Shown one piece after another: positions 1 to 12,354 of a stretch of DNA of 64,000 nt. The position numbers and the translations under genes are program-made. This DNA is from Eutreptiella sp. 'Long Island Sound 2002'. Taxonomy: Eukaryota; Euglenozoa; Euglenophyceae; Eutreptiales; Eutreptiaceae. The stretch covers positions 147,755,596 to 147,819,595 of the forward strand of contig OZ038381.1 of NCBI GenBank assembly GCA_964036045.1. Reading direction: 5' to 3'. The notes under the pieces were generated by a model, which saw only the letters and a list, made by a program, of their open reading frames with translations, was not told the DNA's origin and searched no databases. Positions within the stretch are counted from its first letter, which is position 1, and every line of letters starts with the position of its first letter.

Positions 1-586
1 CAGGGGAGACCGCAGAGCATTGCCGCCATGGCTCCGCTATGATGCGGTTGACACACACGAAGTCCGTGGTGTCGGCCTGTTCAAGGCCCCCATCCACATA
101 GTGGAATTCCGTTGGCCATCTTTGGTGTGGCATGGGCTGTCCCTTAGCATCCTGATCCCCGCATAAGGCACGGACCTTTAGGTGCAACTGCCGCTCACGC
201 CCAACGCGGCCCACGGCGTGCAAGGTCAGGATCTCCGGCCGTTCCGGAAGCACAACAAGCGACTGGTGCAGGTCGTGGACAATGGGCTCAGGCTGCCCAT
301 CTGCAGCATCCAGCTGCGGTCCGGGTGATCCTCCGATACTCTCGAATAGATCTTGAAGCACATCAAATACATTCTTGGTCGCGAAGGATGGACGGGTGCA
401 AGGGTTCGTGCCTTCACTTGCCCTCACCCCGCCACCGCGACTGTCTCTCGTTTTGGGTGCCGGACCGGGCCTGCCGCCCGCGGCAGTCCCTTTGTGCTTA
501 TTGTCCCCCGACTGGGATGGTGTGGCGCTTCCCACGACACCATCCTGCGACCGCCCTAGCTGGGGCCCTTGGCTGCAGGGGCTCCG
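1..586 (-). CDS. Open frame after the G1 gag stop, partial
   Basis: The frame used by the C-terminal half of Gag stays open after the TAG at 587-589 right down to position 1, about 195 codons, and runs off the window. It reads as a normal mixed-composition protein, with stretches such as NVFDVLQDLFESIGG and EFHYVDGGLEQADTTDF. I do not recognise a domain. By position it should link Gag to protease/Pol. Either Gag-Pol is made by stop-codon readthrough, or the TAG is a mutation inside a single polyprotein. Confidence 0.5.
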
Positions 587-2630
587 CTAAGGGGCGTCGG
601 TTGTGGTAGTAGGGGTACTCTCCTCCGCATCAACCTCGTTGACACCCTTCTTCTTTCCCCCGTTCTTACCCTTCTTGTCCTTGTCCTTGTTCTTGTCGTT
701 CTCTTTGTTCTCCTTGTTCTTGTCGCCCGACCTGGGGACCCAGTTCCTCTTGATCTCCTGGATCTCCTTGGCCAGCTCGGTCCCCACCGACATCAGCTTG
801 GAGAGCTCATCCTTGTCGACCTCCACTTTGGTCTTCCGGATACCTGCGGGTGCACGCCTCTTCAACCGGTGCACCTTCTTGTAGGCCTCCGTGTCGGCCT
901 TGTGGATGGGGCATGTCCGATGGTCATGGTTAAACCCTTTGTTCCTCCCATAACACATGAAACAGCCCTGACGGTGAGCTCGTATGAACCCCCCAAAGGA
1001 CAGCGGAGGGTCGCCAATGCGGCGGGGGTCCTTCTTCTCCTTCTTCTTACAACCCTTCTGCAGGGGTCTCCAGGTTCCCCGGTTGCTCCCCGCGTTCAGG
1101 TTGTTGGCCACAGAGGCACAAACGGCCATCTCGGCGGGCTCATCGTCGTCGTCATCGTCGTCGAGAGCCTCATCGCCGTCGGCTCCCGCTGGGTCATTGG
1201 CAGCTTCCCCGCCAGACCCCTTGCCAACGTAGTTGACCTCACGGTCGCCGGGCCTGGGCCCGCGGCTGTGGTGGAGATTCCGGTACTCCTTGAGTACCTC
1301 CTCTCCAACCCACTCCAGGATCTCGTCGCAACTCATTTGCGCCGGGATGGCCTGCAGACGGATGGTCTGGCTGCTCACGTCAAACTCATCAAGGCGCCAC
1401 ATCGCGGTCTTCTCGCGATCGCCCGTGACGGTGATGAGGAGGGCGTTCCGCAGGGAGTGCCGTTGGACATCCCGGGCCACGTTCTTCCTTGTGCAAGCCA
1501 CCACGTTCGTATGATACTCCTTGGGGAGCATCATCTTGACCGTGTGGCTGGACTTGGCCCTCTTTGCTTCCTCCTTGGTGACTCTCTTGATCCATGCTTC
1601 CGGCAGCATGGAGAGCAGGCAGGCCTGCTCGTCACCCTCGTTCCAGTCCTCCACGTTGCGGCAGAAAAGGGTGTATTGCCCCCAGAAGTCCCGCCAATCT
1701 TGTAGGCGGATCTCCCGACCATCATGCTGAAGCTTGATGGACTTCCAGCGCTTGGCAGCCACCTGTGCCGCGTCCACCCGCTCCTGCTCGTTGAGCCACT
1801 TCTTGGCTTCCTTGAGGGTCTTGATTTTCCCCTCCTTGGTCGCCACGAAGTATAGCTCTTGGAGCACTTCCGGCAGGCGGTACCTGAACCGTTTGAAGAC
1901 ATATCTCTCCGCATCTGCGGGATCCATTTCCTCAGTGACGGTCACCCCCCAATCGTCCAGCTTCTCCAAGAAGCGGTCCAGGTTGAGGGGGTTGCCATCG
2001 TACATGGGGGGTTTGATGTCCTTCAGGTCTTCCCACACGGCGGCATCCGCGGCCTTAGAGACCATGAACGCCGGCCGCGAGGTCGACCGAGGTTCCCATC
2101 GGCGTCCCCCACGGACTCCCACGGCCGCCACTTCCATCTCCTCCACGGTATCCGTGTGGCTACGCCGTGATTCCTCCATGTACGCTGAACCTAGATGTTC
2201 ACGCCGTACTCCTTCCATGTATGCCTCCTCATCACGGCGCCGGCAGCTGCGTACAGCGGCCTCCCGTCGAACACCACGCAGCGTGGTAATGCCGAGTTCC
2301 TCCAGGTCTTCCTCGCCTCCGCCGACATCCCACTCCACGTCCACTTCGGGGACCTCATCCCTGAGTCCACCATAACGCCCGCCAGCCATTGGGATTGGCT
2401 CCTGGGCCGGTGCGGGGCGTCTGGGGCGTACCGGTGTCCGCGGTGGAGCACGGCGGTTGTGATACCCCCCCCTGAGCCACTCATCACGCCACTCCTCACT
2501 GCCACTGCCGGGCGCCACGCGCTTGATACGACGGGCCGCGCTGTGGTGAGAGAGGCGCTGAGAGAGGGGGCACTGGCGCTGGGGCGACTCCTTGGGGCCC
2601 CGCCGGGGGCGTGGGCTCTGCCTGGACCTG
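587..2630 (-). pseudogene. gag: G1 Gag, capsid and zinc-knuckle half
   Basis: Retrotransposon Gag binds and packages element RNA in cytoplasmic particles. This roughly 680-codon open stretch holds a capsid-like alpha/beta-rich region (near PPMYDGNPLNLDRFLEKLDDW and RLQDWRDFWGQYTLF), then an acidic run of seven Asp, then a zinc knuckle of spacing C-x2-C-x8-H-x4-C beginning at CFMC, and a lysine-rich C-terminus ending at the TAG at 587. Longer-than-usual spacing between the second Cys and the His sets it apart from the classical C-x2-C-x4-H-x4-C. It joins the upstream half by a frameshift near 2,620-2,640, inside a short repetitive stretch. Confidence 0.7.
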
Positions 2631-4883
2631 GTCCAGGTCCCCAGCCGTCGTCCGAAGAGCCAGACTCCAGGGGTGGGTGGTCGCTGCTGACGCTCCCACG
2701 GCCTTCCAGCTCGTCCAACCTCTGCTGCAGGCCGTTGATGACCTTGTTCAGCAGCCTGGTCTCGCCCCTGGCGATTTCCAGCTCCCTCTGGGTGGCGGTG
2801 GCGACCTTGGCGATCTTGACCATCTCCGTCTTGGCAATGTCCAGCTCCTTCTGTGCGCCCGCGGCGACCCTGGCTATGCAGATCATTTCGCCCATGCCCG
2901 TGTCTACCTCGCGCTCGAGGGACTGGACCCTCCTGCGGACGTGGACAATCCACCGCCAGGTGGCATCCCGGTCACCGTTCCCTGGTTGGTCTTCGGGGTC
3001 CCCAGGGGGTCCTCCAGGAGGGCCTCCGCCGGGTCCGCCTGGTCCAGGGGGTCCTCACCTGCCCGGAGGTCCGCCTCCAGGGGGTCCACTTGGTGGGCGT
3101 CCCCCAGGGGGTCCTGATGGTCCTCCGCCGGGGGGTCCCGGTGGGTCTCTGCTGGGTCGCCTCCGTGGGTCCGAGGATGGGGGCTTCTCCGTGTAACGGA
3201 AGTCCATGTCCTCCTCCTCGTCCAGGTCGCCCCACCTAGGCGTCTCGGTCTTGCACTCGGTCGATCCCGAGCTCCGGTAGGGAGGAGGGAGATCCTCACT
3301 CTCACCCTGCGGCTCAATTGGGACGTCTCCGCCTCCTCCGCCAGCCACTCCTTGGCGATGTCGGCGGCCTCGTCCATCCCCGTCGCTGGCGGTGAAGAGG
3401 GGTCGGAGTCGTGGGGGTGTCCGCCCGCTGGCCTCCGTGACTTCTCAGGGGTCTTCCCCTTACCCTTCCTCTGTCCGTAAGCGGTGGGGCCACTGTCCCC
3501 ACTGCTGCCCGTGTCGACCTCCTCCAGATCCAGCGTCATCCTGGAGGAGGCGTCCCCTTCGAAGAGCTTTCGAAGGGTCTCCACTCGAATCCTCCCGGGG
3601 GAGTCTCGCGGCGGAGCTTGGCCTCCGCCTCCTCCATTGCGGCGGCCGTGGCTGCGGCAGCCCGCCCTTCGGCCTCCTCCTGGACACGAGCAGCCTCGGC
3701 TTCCCGGGCCTGCTGCGACCGAGCCTTAACCGCTTCCAACGCCGCCAGCTCCGCCCCTGTCTTGGCCTTCTCCCCAGCGACCTTCCGTCGCGCGGCCTCA
3801 ATGGCGTCCTTCCTGGCGGCGTCCGCCTTGGCCTTGGCCGTTGCTCCGCGTGGGCCCTTTCCTCCGCCTCCTTGCTTGCCCTCTCTTGGGCAAGCGCCTC
3901 CTCCAGCGCCTTCACCTCGGCCCCCTTGCGGGCAATGGCGTCCTGGGCCAGGTGGGCTTCCTGGGCGGCTGCCGCCACCTCACCCCTGACCCGGGCAGTC
4001 ACTGCCTCCTGGGCGGCTGCGGCCGTGAGTCCGGCCGCAATGGCCGCCACGGTCGAGGCGTGGAAGGCCATGCCTCTGCCCCGATCCGTGGCCTCCTCCT
4101 GGGCGATGCAAACGGCCCCCTCCCACGGCAGCGTTCTGCTGCGTGGTCCGTTGCCGGGCAACCTGAAGGTTGCAGGGCACCCCACAGGCGCCCTCGCAGG
4201 CGCGGGCCACGTCTCTTTGGTCGGGCTGACTCCACGTCGCTGCTGGGGCCTGACTTCCTCAGGTGCAGCGGACGGGGCTTGGCCTTGGGACTTCGGGGAA
4301 GTCACCAAGGGTGGTGTGGCCGGGGTGGTGACCGCCACCGGCCCGTTGGGGGCTGGGGGCTGGGGTTCCGCCCTTGGCGGCTTGGGCGGCTTCGGGGGCC
4401 AGAGATTTCTTGGTACTCCCGCCATTTCTTGTCCCGCTTCTTGTCCCCGGCAGAACGCTTTTCCTTCCCAGGATACGCGCTGCTGCTGCTGCCCTGCAGC
4501 GTGCGCTCGTTCCCCGCCTCCGGAAACTTCTTCTGGATCATGTCCCACATGGAGACGTTGATCGTGGTGCCCGACGGGTACTCGTTGGGGTTCTCGTCCT
4601 CCTCAATCCAATCGGGGCGCAGCCTTTCACCGGGCCTGTCTGGGCGGGTCCAGACCCTCCAGCGCTTCTGGCGGAAGCGGTACGCATACCCTTCCACCCG
4701 CAGCCAGTCCTCCACTGCCTGCAGGCGGTCCTCGCTCATGTCCTCGCGGTGCTGGAAGCTCCCGGGCATGCTGCCTTCGCACTGGGGATTGCTGTGCGGT
4801 AGTGCTGCCCCCACAGCAGCCCCCGCAGTAGGCGCACCGCATGGGGGTGGGGCTGCGGCCACATCTTGCCCGCCTCCTGCCAA
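2630..4883 (-). pseudogene. gag: G1 Gag, N-terminal half with frameshifts
   Basis: Several minus frames have to be followed in turn to read this region. The N-terminal segment (MSEDRLQAVEDWLRVEGY, ATG at 4,739; another in-frame ATG at about 4,769) is Trp/Arg-rich. Next come an Ala/Glu-rich coiled coil at about 4,000-3,540, an acidic linker with a PPPY motif near 3,280, a Pro/Gly-rich repeat at 3,200-3,000 and a second coiled coil at 2,895-2,640 with regular heptads. At least four frame changes are needed. The order of coiled coil, proline-rich linker, capsid and knuckle is a sensible Gag layout, but the N-terminal parts are unlike any Gag I know well. Confidence 0.5.
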
Positions 4884-7702
4884 TTCACCATCGTTCCCCT
4901 CGATGGACTAGTCCTGGGGCGGTTGTTCAGGCGGTTACTGTAGCTGGGAGTGCGGCCTTGCTTGTCGGTCGAAGGAACTCGCTGATGTCGGAGTTCCGGT
5001 CACTACACCTCCTTCACGGACTCGGCGCTGTTGTCGGGCGGCGCTGCGAAGCCCGTGGTACTCGGTGTTCAGGTGGCCCCGAGTGGCACGCGAGAGACCG
5101 GTAACCCCGCGGCGGTGAAACGCTTTTGACGCGTTCCCGTGGGGGGTCTGGCCACGGGACGCTGCGGTCGACACGCACAAGCAAGCAGGCAGGCAGAGCA
5201 CTGCGCTCACAGGGGCATCATCACGCTCGTGTCATGTGACAAAGCGTTTCAGGATCCTTGCCACTCTGAAACAAGGGAACAAAAGTACGTACAGCAACAC
5301 ATCAGGATATGTACACATGGGGTTAAGACTGGACTGGGGTAAGGGCACAGGACAAAAGACACTCAGTCCCAACTCATATACCAATCCCAGGTCCGACCCT
5401 ACCAGTGGCTGGCAAGGGCGGGGGCTCAAACACAACCCATGCCCTGCTTAGTCCGGACCCTGAAACCCTGCTGATAGGGGAGGGTGTCTCGCCCAGCCAC
5501 AGGCGAGTTCCTGGGAACCAAGAGGGCTCCGAGGCCATCCGACAGGGGCCTCCAATGCTCCCTTAACGGCAGGTCTCAACGCCCCTCTGAATCGGAGAGA
5601 GAGCCCCGCCATTATCCCCTAGGAGTTGGTAGCTGAAAATGGGCTGTTTCGGCCCAAACTGATGATAGCTCCGAAAATTCCAAAATTGACCCCTAGTCCA
5701 GACCAGCCAGAGGTAGGGACGAGACAACTGCCCCTATGACCTTCAAGTACGAACTCTCCGGAGCTCTCAGCCAACCTGGTTCCCACTGAGGTCCCGGCAT
5801 CAGGGCACCACGGGTTCATCAAGTGGGGTCATGATGCCAAAATCACCAAAATTGGTGTCATTCCCACGTGTGGCTCGCCCGGCCAGGGCAAGGCCAATGG
5901 CTCACAGGATAGGAGGCGGGACCTAGGACCTGTATCTGAGTGCACAACCTGAAACTAGGTCCGCGCTCCATGTGGGCATAGAGATATGGGGCCGCCAATT
6001 GACCACTTTGGGGGCTGAAATTGGGGTCCCAAAAAGGGTTATTTTGGCTGCTCAAAATGAGCCAAAATTGGGGGCATCCTCAACTGTATATCTCCACGCC
6101 GGCTTGGAGATCAGATCCGCCATTCCACACGCAATCCACCGGGAGGCCGACAGAGACTCCCATGCACTTGGCTCTAAAAGATCTCCAAGTCACTCGGCGT
6201 GGTGACAATCCCAATTGGGTCGGCAATTGCCAAAATGGCAAAATCGTCCACACTCACTTTGGGCTAGCACCTTGACGAAGGTTGCTCCGCTTCGCCCACG
6301 TGGTGTGCGAACCATGGTGACCAATATCAATAACACCCATGTCATATATGGTCCATTGGTCGATGCGTCCGGCGTGCACGAGGGGGCTGAACATGTTGCA
6401 CGGCGGGCAGAAAATGTGGGGAAAATTGCTCAAAATGGCTGAAAATGCGCATACTCATGGGTGGGGCAAATGAGGCACATGCCCGACTTGGACCGGAGTG
6501 TGCCATAGGATTCGTATCAAGTCATATGCGTCAAACATATCTTTTGGGCGTCGCCCAAACCCCGCGGGTTTCGGGAATGGCAGGGTCGCCAAGTGAGCCC
6601 ATGATTTGGGATTGTCCCAAATTGCCAACATGGCGGCCACGGTATGCCAAGCCCAAGGGGAGTTGTTCGCCGGGTCCAAGATATGTTGGGCACCGAAGTG
6701 TGCACCCCCAAAACAGACTTGGGTTCTGATGTCAATTGCGCGCAACGTTGAGATACACGGTCACCACTTGACATCATGACGGGCAAAAAACAGCAAAATT
6801 GGCGGAAAAAACACGCAAAAGTGCTCTGAAAATTGCACAAATATATTATAATATCTTCGGCTTGGATGGAGTAATCGACCAATCCTTCTAAACACGATGA
6901 CTTGACACCAATGACTTTTGATTCCACACATGTGCTCCACTTGGGCCGCTTTGGAAGGCCGCGCGCACTGCCTTCCAAATGGGCACATGCAAATATGGAA
7001 TATTGCAAAGAACGCACCTTGCTCGAAACGCATCGCTTCGGGAGCGCTCCACAAGCGTTCCTTCACAAAGGTTAAGGTTGCGAGTGTTGGTTGGGAATAC
7101 AATGAAGGGGTTCGTGCGATATGGGGTCCATTGGCGGGTTAGTCTCGGAATGGTTCACCTGCCAAATGGGCAGATGATATGACACCAAATATGGCATACA
7201 ACCCTACCCTCGCTTTCTACACCCAACCTAGTGGCCTAGAATCAAAGTATGCCTATATTCTAGAGTAACTTTGGTCCCTTAACACGCATGCAAGTGCTTT
7301 GGTCGAAAATCGACCTCCCTTCGGAAAGCCGAATTTTAGCATGCACGCAAAATATGTTGCCAATATATATATGGAGATCATATATGTACTATCCGGGGAA
7401 GACAATTGATATGCCCCGGATGTATAGGCAAGCAAAGAGGGAGAAAACGCCAACTCAACATACTTCCACACGTACTTGGGCGCCAAGTACGTGAGATAGC
7501 CCATTTCTTGGAAAACACTCAAAATAAATAACCCTTTGGGCCTATGGAGTTGGGATCCTTTGGCCTCATCCTATGACTTTGGGGGGCAAAACCTCATACA
7601 CAGTGCCTATGAGGCACGTTAATTCGTCCTTGGGCGCTTGAACGCTCGTAACCCTTGTTATTTCACTTTGGGGTTCAAAGCGCCCTCGGCCGCACAGATT
7701 TT
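4884..7702. other. Unassigned non-coding region
   Basis: About 2.8 kb of moderate GC with no convincing gene on either strand. It should contain the LTR and leader of G1, but no primer-binding site or TG...CA boundary could be fixed by eye. From about 5,680 to 6,810 short variants of CCAAAATTGG and CAAAATGG recur around ten times. Confidence 0.5.
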
Positions 7703-8130
7703 CTGGGAAAAACCTGGGAGGCGATGCGTTATATCAAGGAAAAAATTGCGGATCACTCGAAGAGTGTTTCAGTCTTGAATTCCAAAAAGATCGTTCTACA
7801 GAATCATCTAATGCAGTGCACGGAACGGGCGACGTCAGGCGGCGATTTCACGACAATTAGAAATCGCGGTAGAAATCAGGTATTTCACCGATTTTTAACC
7901 GCAAATCGACCAAGACAGTAAAATTATGGTAATTCCACATCGACTTAATGGTTAGAAATCGGATTCAAGATTTGGCGGGTTAGAGAACAGGGATATCCCG
8001 CTGACAGCCGGTGTCAACGGCTTCCGCACGGGTGTGACGGCTCACAGGCCTCCAGGCCATGGGCCATAACGGGTGTGACGGCTCACGGGCCTCCGGGCCA
8101 TGGGCCATAGGTTCTCGGTACCGCTTCAGC

Positions 8131-8236
8131 ATATGCTGCATTTGCCACACTGGTTCTCAACAGGGGGAGTTGGTTCTGAGGCTGACTCTAGATCTACCTC
8201 CTCCAGCAACAGCTCGGGGGGGAAGGCACTGCGCCC
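8131..8236 (-). mobile_element. Captured gypsy pol fragment
   Basis: About 106 bp closely match the plus-strand sequence of G2 at 16,276-16,385 (antisense to G2 pol), with a few mismatches. Sequence on both sides is unrelated to gypsy. It was already inside the 3.03-kb unit before that unit was duplicated. Confidence 0.8.
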
Positions 8237-8712
8237 GCCCCGCACACAACCCAGGCCTCGACACGTACGCCAGGGGGGACGAGCCGGACGACCCCCACAT
8301 CTGGGGCACGTGGGAAGGCAAATCCCTGGACACGCTGCTCTCCATCCGCAGCGGCAACCAGGGCGTTGGTAGGGCGATGTATTGCCTAGCCAAGTGGACG
8401 CAACAGACCTGGGGGATCTTCACTGACCGGTGGCTGTGGAGGGTCACGCTGCGCCCCCAGCAGAGAGAAGCCCCCCGAAACAGCAGGGGACCCACCCCCC
8501 CACGCCCCACCACCCCACAGCTCTGCCCATACATGATGGCAGCCCGCCTCATGGCGCTGCTGTGGCCGGGCCCAGACAGGCCCCCTCAAAACTACCCCCA
8601 CCTCACAGAGGAGGACATGCCCGGCATCCAGCGATGCTTCTTCCGCACCCTCCACTACCTCCAGCAAACACAACCGCACGTCCTGGAGCAGATATGGCCA
8701 CCCTCCGTGTAA
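8237..8712 (+). pseudogene. L2 ORF fragment, tryptophan-rich
   Basis: About 158 codons open in the frame that enters from the gypsy fragment, ending at TAA 8,710-8,712. The native start is lost. Features are repeated Trp (HIWGTWEGKSLD, TQQTWGIFTDRWLWRV) and a C-terminal helix-like stretch (FFRTLHYLQQTQPHVLEQIW). The function is unknown. By layout (Trp-rich helices alternating with Pro-rich linkers) it resembles the 3' ORF of the giant LINE, so I take it as the N-terminal part of the same kind of LINE protein. Confidence 0.45.
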
Positions 8713-9322
8713 CCCACGTGCCCGCACAGCCGAGACGACGCCACCACACCAACACCAGCATGCACGGTTCGTCAAGGAAAACGCGCACACACGCCCGGTG
8801 CCCGAACCCGCACCTTCGTTCTCGCTACTTGCAGGACCCAGCATCCTACGCCCGCCCCCGAAGCCCAGGGCCCTCCGCCGTCTCCCACAGCCCTCCCCTC
8901 CGCCTCCGACTGCACAACATCCACCACCACAACCACCTCATCCACCACCACCACCACGTCCTCATCCAGCACTCCACCCCCCAAGCCGCGGGGGGGACCT
9001 CCCAAACGGGCCATCAAACCCGTCCCCACCGCGAGCAACCCCGCCGCCGCCAAGGCCCACGCCCTGACGAAGCCCGCACCAGCGACCCAGCCGAAACCCA
9101 AGACCGGCACCAAACAGCCACCCAAACCCGTCAGCGCGCCACGACCGCAACCCGCAGCCGAAACCCAAGCCCAAGCCCAAGCCCGGTGCCACGACAGCAG
9201 CGCGAGCCCGACCCCCCGGGGACGTCCTCTATGACATCCGGCCCCAGCCGTCCCAGGCCCGGAGGCAGCAGCACCCAGCACAGCGCCCCCCCACCGTCAC
9301 CGACGCCGCCGCCACCACCTTC

Positions 9323-10165
9323 ATGGCGGAGCGCGCCGCTGCCGAAGCACGACGCATCTCGTCCCGCCACCTCTCAAAGCCGGCACCCCAGGCCCACGGA
9401 CCGTTCCTAACCAGGCCAGAACGACGCCAGGATCCGCCAGCAGCGTCTCCGCCCCCCTACAAACCCTCGACGTCAGCCCACATACAGCACATGCCCCGCT
9501 ACAGCGGCCGCCGCGAGTCCCCACCCACCCCGAGGCGGAGACCGTGCGCGCACACCCACGAGTCCACATCCGCTCGCGCCCGAACTCCCCGCGCATCCCC
9601 ACGGCACAGGACTACGAGGAATCCCCCTGGCCCGCCACCGCCACCAGTTCCGCGACCCCGTCACGCCCACCTACGCCCACTCATCCGCCAAAAACCGCGG
9701 CCCCGCCCAAGGACAGTGGTGGCAGCGCTGGACCCACACGCAGCTCTGGGAGCTGCCAAAGTGGGCCCGGGGAGAGCCCTCCCTCGAGGGCTGGTCCACC
9801 GGCCCCGCAAGGGGTCGGTGCAGAACTGCCGCCTCGAGCCGGCGGGGGGGTGGATGCCGCAGGCCGCATGGGAAGCCATGCTGGCCGATGCCCTCCACCC
9901 CCTGGGAGTCCAACTCCGCAACCTCCCCGCGCCCCAGGACCACCCGTATGTCCTCAAGCGCCTGCAGGAGACCCTCCAGGAGACACAGCGAGACGGCATC
10001 CGCCTTTGGGACATCACCCAAAGCGCGGCCCCGCACACACACACCTACTCACCAACCCACAAGCGTCGGCGCACCGACACAGGCGGCACCCACAGCACCC
10101 CAGGAACCCTGCGCGCCACACAACACAACGCGCCTGACCCTCCGGCCAGCGGCGCCGCAACCTAA
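9323..10165 (+). pseudogene. L2 3' ORF, C-terminal part
   Basis: This 280-codon plus-strand frame is Pro/Arg-rich at first and then reads as a protein from about 9,830 (GGWMPQAAWEAMLADALHPL, HPYVLKRLQETLQETQRDG), ending in a basic KRRR motif and a Pro-rich tail. Just upstream, another frame (9,691-9,820) carries WWQRWTHTQLWELPKWARG, so one frameshift probably divides the domain. The pattern of Trp-rich helix, short Leu-rich helix and terminal HKRRR resembles the 3' ORF of L1 at 41.3 and 63.0 kb. A nucleic-acid-binding role is only an inference from the basic tail. Confidence 0.45.
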
Positions 10166-11163
10166 CCCTGTTACCCAGCACACCACCGCCGCGGGGCGTC
10201 ACGCCAGCCCCTGCCCAGATGTCACCAAACGAACCGGACGCTGAAGGACGCCAATGCACACGACAACGGGCACCACTACGCCGAAAGGCACCGAACCAGG
10301 GCCCGCTACCGTCGCAACCATCTAACCGAGCCGAAGCCCCAACCCAAAGCAAACCCGAGCCACACCCCGAAACCGCTAACCTTTGACTCCTAACCAGGCC
10401 CACCGAGGAGACACCGTAGCCACAGCCCACATCCACAGCCCACACAGCCGCCTAACCAGCCAGCACCAGAAGCAAAGAGACACCTAACCAAACCCACCCT
10501 GACCCATACCCGTGTACATCAGGACGCGCGAGCCGCACCCCTGGGGCGCGACCGCCGCCACAGCACCGACGACACACGCCAGAGGACACAACACTATTGC
10601 ACCGCGGCACCAGCTGCCCGTGCCTGTGCCTGCAGTGTACGCGCGCCCCTGTTTTTCTTTTTTTTTCCATTCCAAAAAAACACCAAAAAAAGGGGGGGAG
10701 GAAGAGGGACACAACCAGCAATGGAACACGCGCACCTGGGAGAAACCTGGGAGGCGATGCGTTATATCAAGGAACAAATTGCGGATCACTCGAAGAGTGT
10801 TTCAGTCTTGAATTCCAAAAAGATCGTTCTACAGAATCATCTAATGCAGTGCACGGAACGGGCGACGTCAGGCGGCGATTTCACGACAATTAGAAATCGC
10901 GGTAGAAATCAGGTATTTCACCGATTTCTAACCGCAAATCGACCAAGACAGTAAAATTATGGTAATTCCACATCGACTTAATGGTTAGAAATCGGATTCA
11001 AGATTTGGCGGGTTAGAGAACAGGGATATCCCGCTGACAGCCGGTGTCAACGGCTTCCGCACGGGTGTGACGCCTCACAGGCCTCCAGGCCATGGGCCAT
11101 AACGGGTGTGACGGCTCACGGGCCTCCGGGCCATGGGCCATAGGTTCTCGGTACCGCTTCAGC

Positions 11164-11269
11164 ATATGCTGCATTTGCCACACTGGTTCTCAACAGGGGG
11201 AGTTGGTTCTGAGGTTGACTCTAGATCTACCTCCTCCAACAACAGCTCGGGGGGGAAGGCACTGCGCCC
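11164..11269 (-). mobile_element. Captured gypsy pol fragment, second copy
   Basis: Same 106-bp gypsy-derived segment in the second 3.03-kb unit, at exactly the 3,033-bp offset. Confidence 0.8.
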
Positions 11270-11745
11270 GCCCCGCACACAACCCAGGCCTCGACACGTA
11301 CGCCAGGGGGGACGAGCCGGACGACCCCCACATCTGGGGCACGTGGGAAAGCAAATCCCTGGACAAGCTGCTCTCCAGCCGCAGCGGCAACCAGGGCGTT
11401 GGTAGGGCGATGTATTGCCTAGCCAAGTGGACGCAACAGACCTGGGGGATCTTCACTGACCGGTGGCTGTGGAGGGTCACGCTGCGCCCCCAGCAGAGAG
11501 AAGCCCCCCGAAACAGCAGGGGACCCACCCCCCCACGCCCCACCACCCCACAGCTCTGCCCATACATGATGGCAGCCCGCCTCATGGCGCTGCTGTGGCC
11601 GGGCCCAGACAGGCCCCCTCAAAACTACCCCCACCTCACAGAGGAGGACATGCCCGGCATCCAGCGATGCTTCTTCCGCACCCTCCACTACCTCCAGCAA
11701 ACACAACCGCACGTCCTGGAGCAGATATGGCCACCCTCCGTGTAA
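11270..11745 (+). pseudogene. L2 ORF fragment, second copy
   Basis: Duplicate of the 8,237-8,712 fragment with a few amino-acid changes (for example SKSLDKLLSSRS for GKSLDTLLSIRS). Same end codon, same lack of a native start. Function unknown. Confidence 0.45.
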
Positions 11746-12354
11746 CCCACGTGCCCGCACAGCCGAGACGACGCCACCACACCGACACCAGCATGCACGG
11801 TTCGTCAGGGAAAGCGCGCACACACGCCCGGTGCCCGAACCCGCACCCTCGTTCTCGCTACTTGCAGGACCCAGCATCCTACGCCCGCCCCCGAAGCCCA
11901 GGGCCCTCCGCCGTCTCCCACAGCCCTCCCCTCCGCCTCCGACTGCACAACATCCACCACCACAACCACCTCATCCACCACCACCACCACGTCCTCATCC
12001 AGCACTCCACCCCCCAAGTCGCGGGGGGGACCTCCCAAACGGGCCATCAAACCCGTCCCCACCGCGAGCAACCCCGCCGCCGCCAAGGCCCACGCCCTGA
12101 CGAAGCCGGCACCAGCGACCCAGCCGAAACCCAAGACCGGCACCAAACAGCCACCCAAACCCGTCAGCGCGCCACGACCGCAACCCGCAGCCGAAACCCA
12201 AGCCCAAGCCCAAGCCCGGTGCCACGACAGCAGCGAAGCCCGACCCCCCGGGGACGTCCTCTATGACATCCGGCCCCAGCCGTCCCAGGCCCCGAGGCAG
12301 CAGCACCCAGCACAGCGCCCCCCCACCGTCACCGACGCCGCCGCCACCACCTTC

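Larger units (their letters stand above)
1..4883 (-). mobile_element. Gypsy-like LTR element G1, gag part only
   Basis: A minus-strand retroelement enters the window from the left. Only its Gag region and the first part of the following open frame are visible; protease, RT and integrase would lie left of position 1. It differs from G2 and G3 in sequence and in zinc-knuckle spacing, so it is a separate family. No LTR or primer-binding site could be fixed to its right, where the 4.9-7.7 kb non-coding stretch would be the place to look. Several frameshifts show that this copy is defective. Confidence 0.7.
7703..10735 (+). repeat. 3.03-kb tandem unit, copy 1
   Basis: This segment repeats almost base for base at 10,736-13,766 with a constant offset of 3,033 bp. 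Both copies start at CTGGG before a shared 5' stretch and end just after ATGGAACACGCGCAC. Each contains a 41-bp tandem duplication (8,029-8,108 here), a captured 106-bp gypsy fragment, LINE ORF pieces and a poly-T/poly-A stretch near the end. Copies differ by scattered substitutions and small indels, so the duplication is recent. Confidence 0.92.

Noticed and set aside
569-1705. 378-codon plus-strand frame
   Set aside because: Antisense of the G1 Gag capsid and zinc-knuckle region, which is the convincing coding strand.
8430-9410. 326-codon plus frame with His-rich runs in L2
   Set aside because: Mostly low-complexity (CCACCA-type) translation. It may be part of the L2 protein linker, but the frame cannot be settled, so it is not listed separately.
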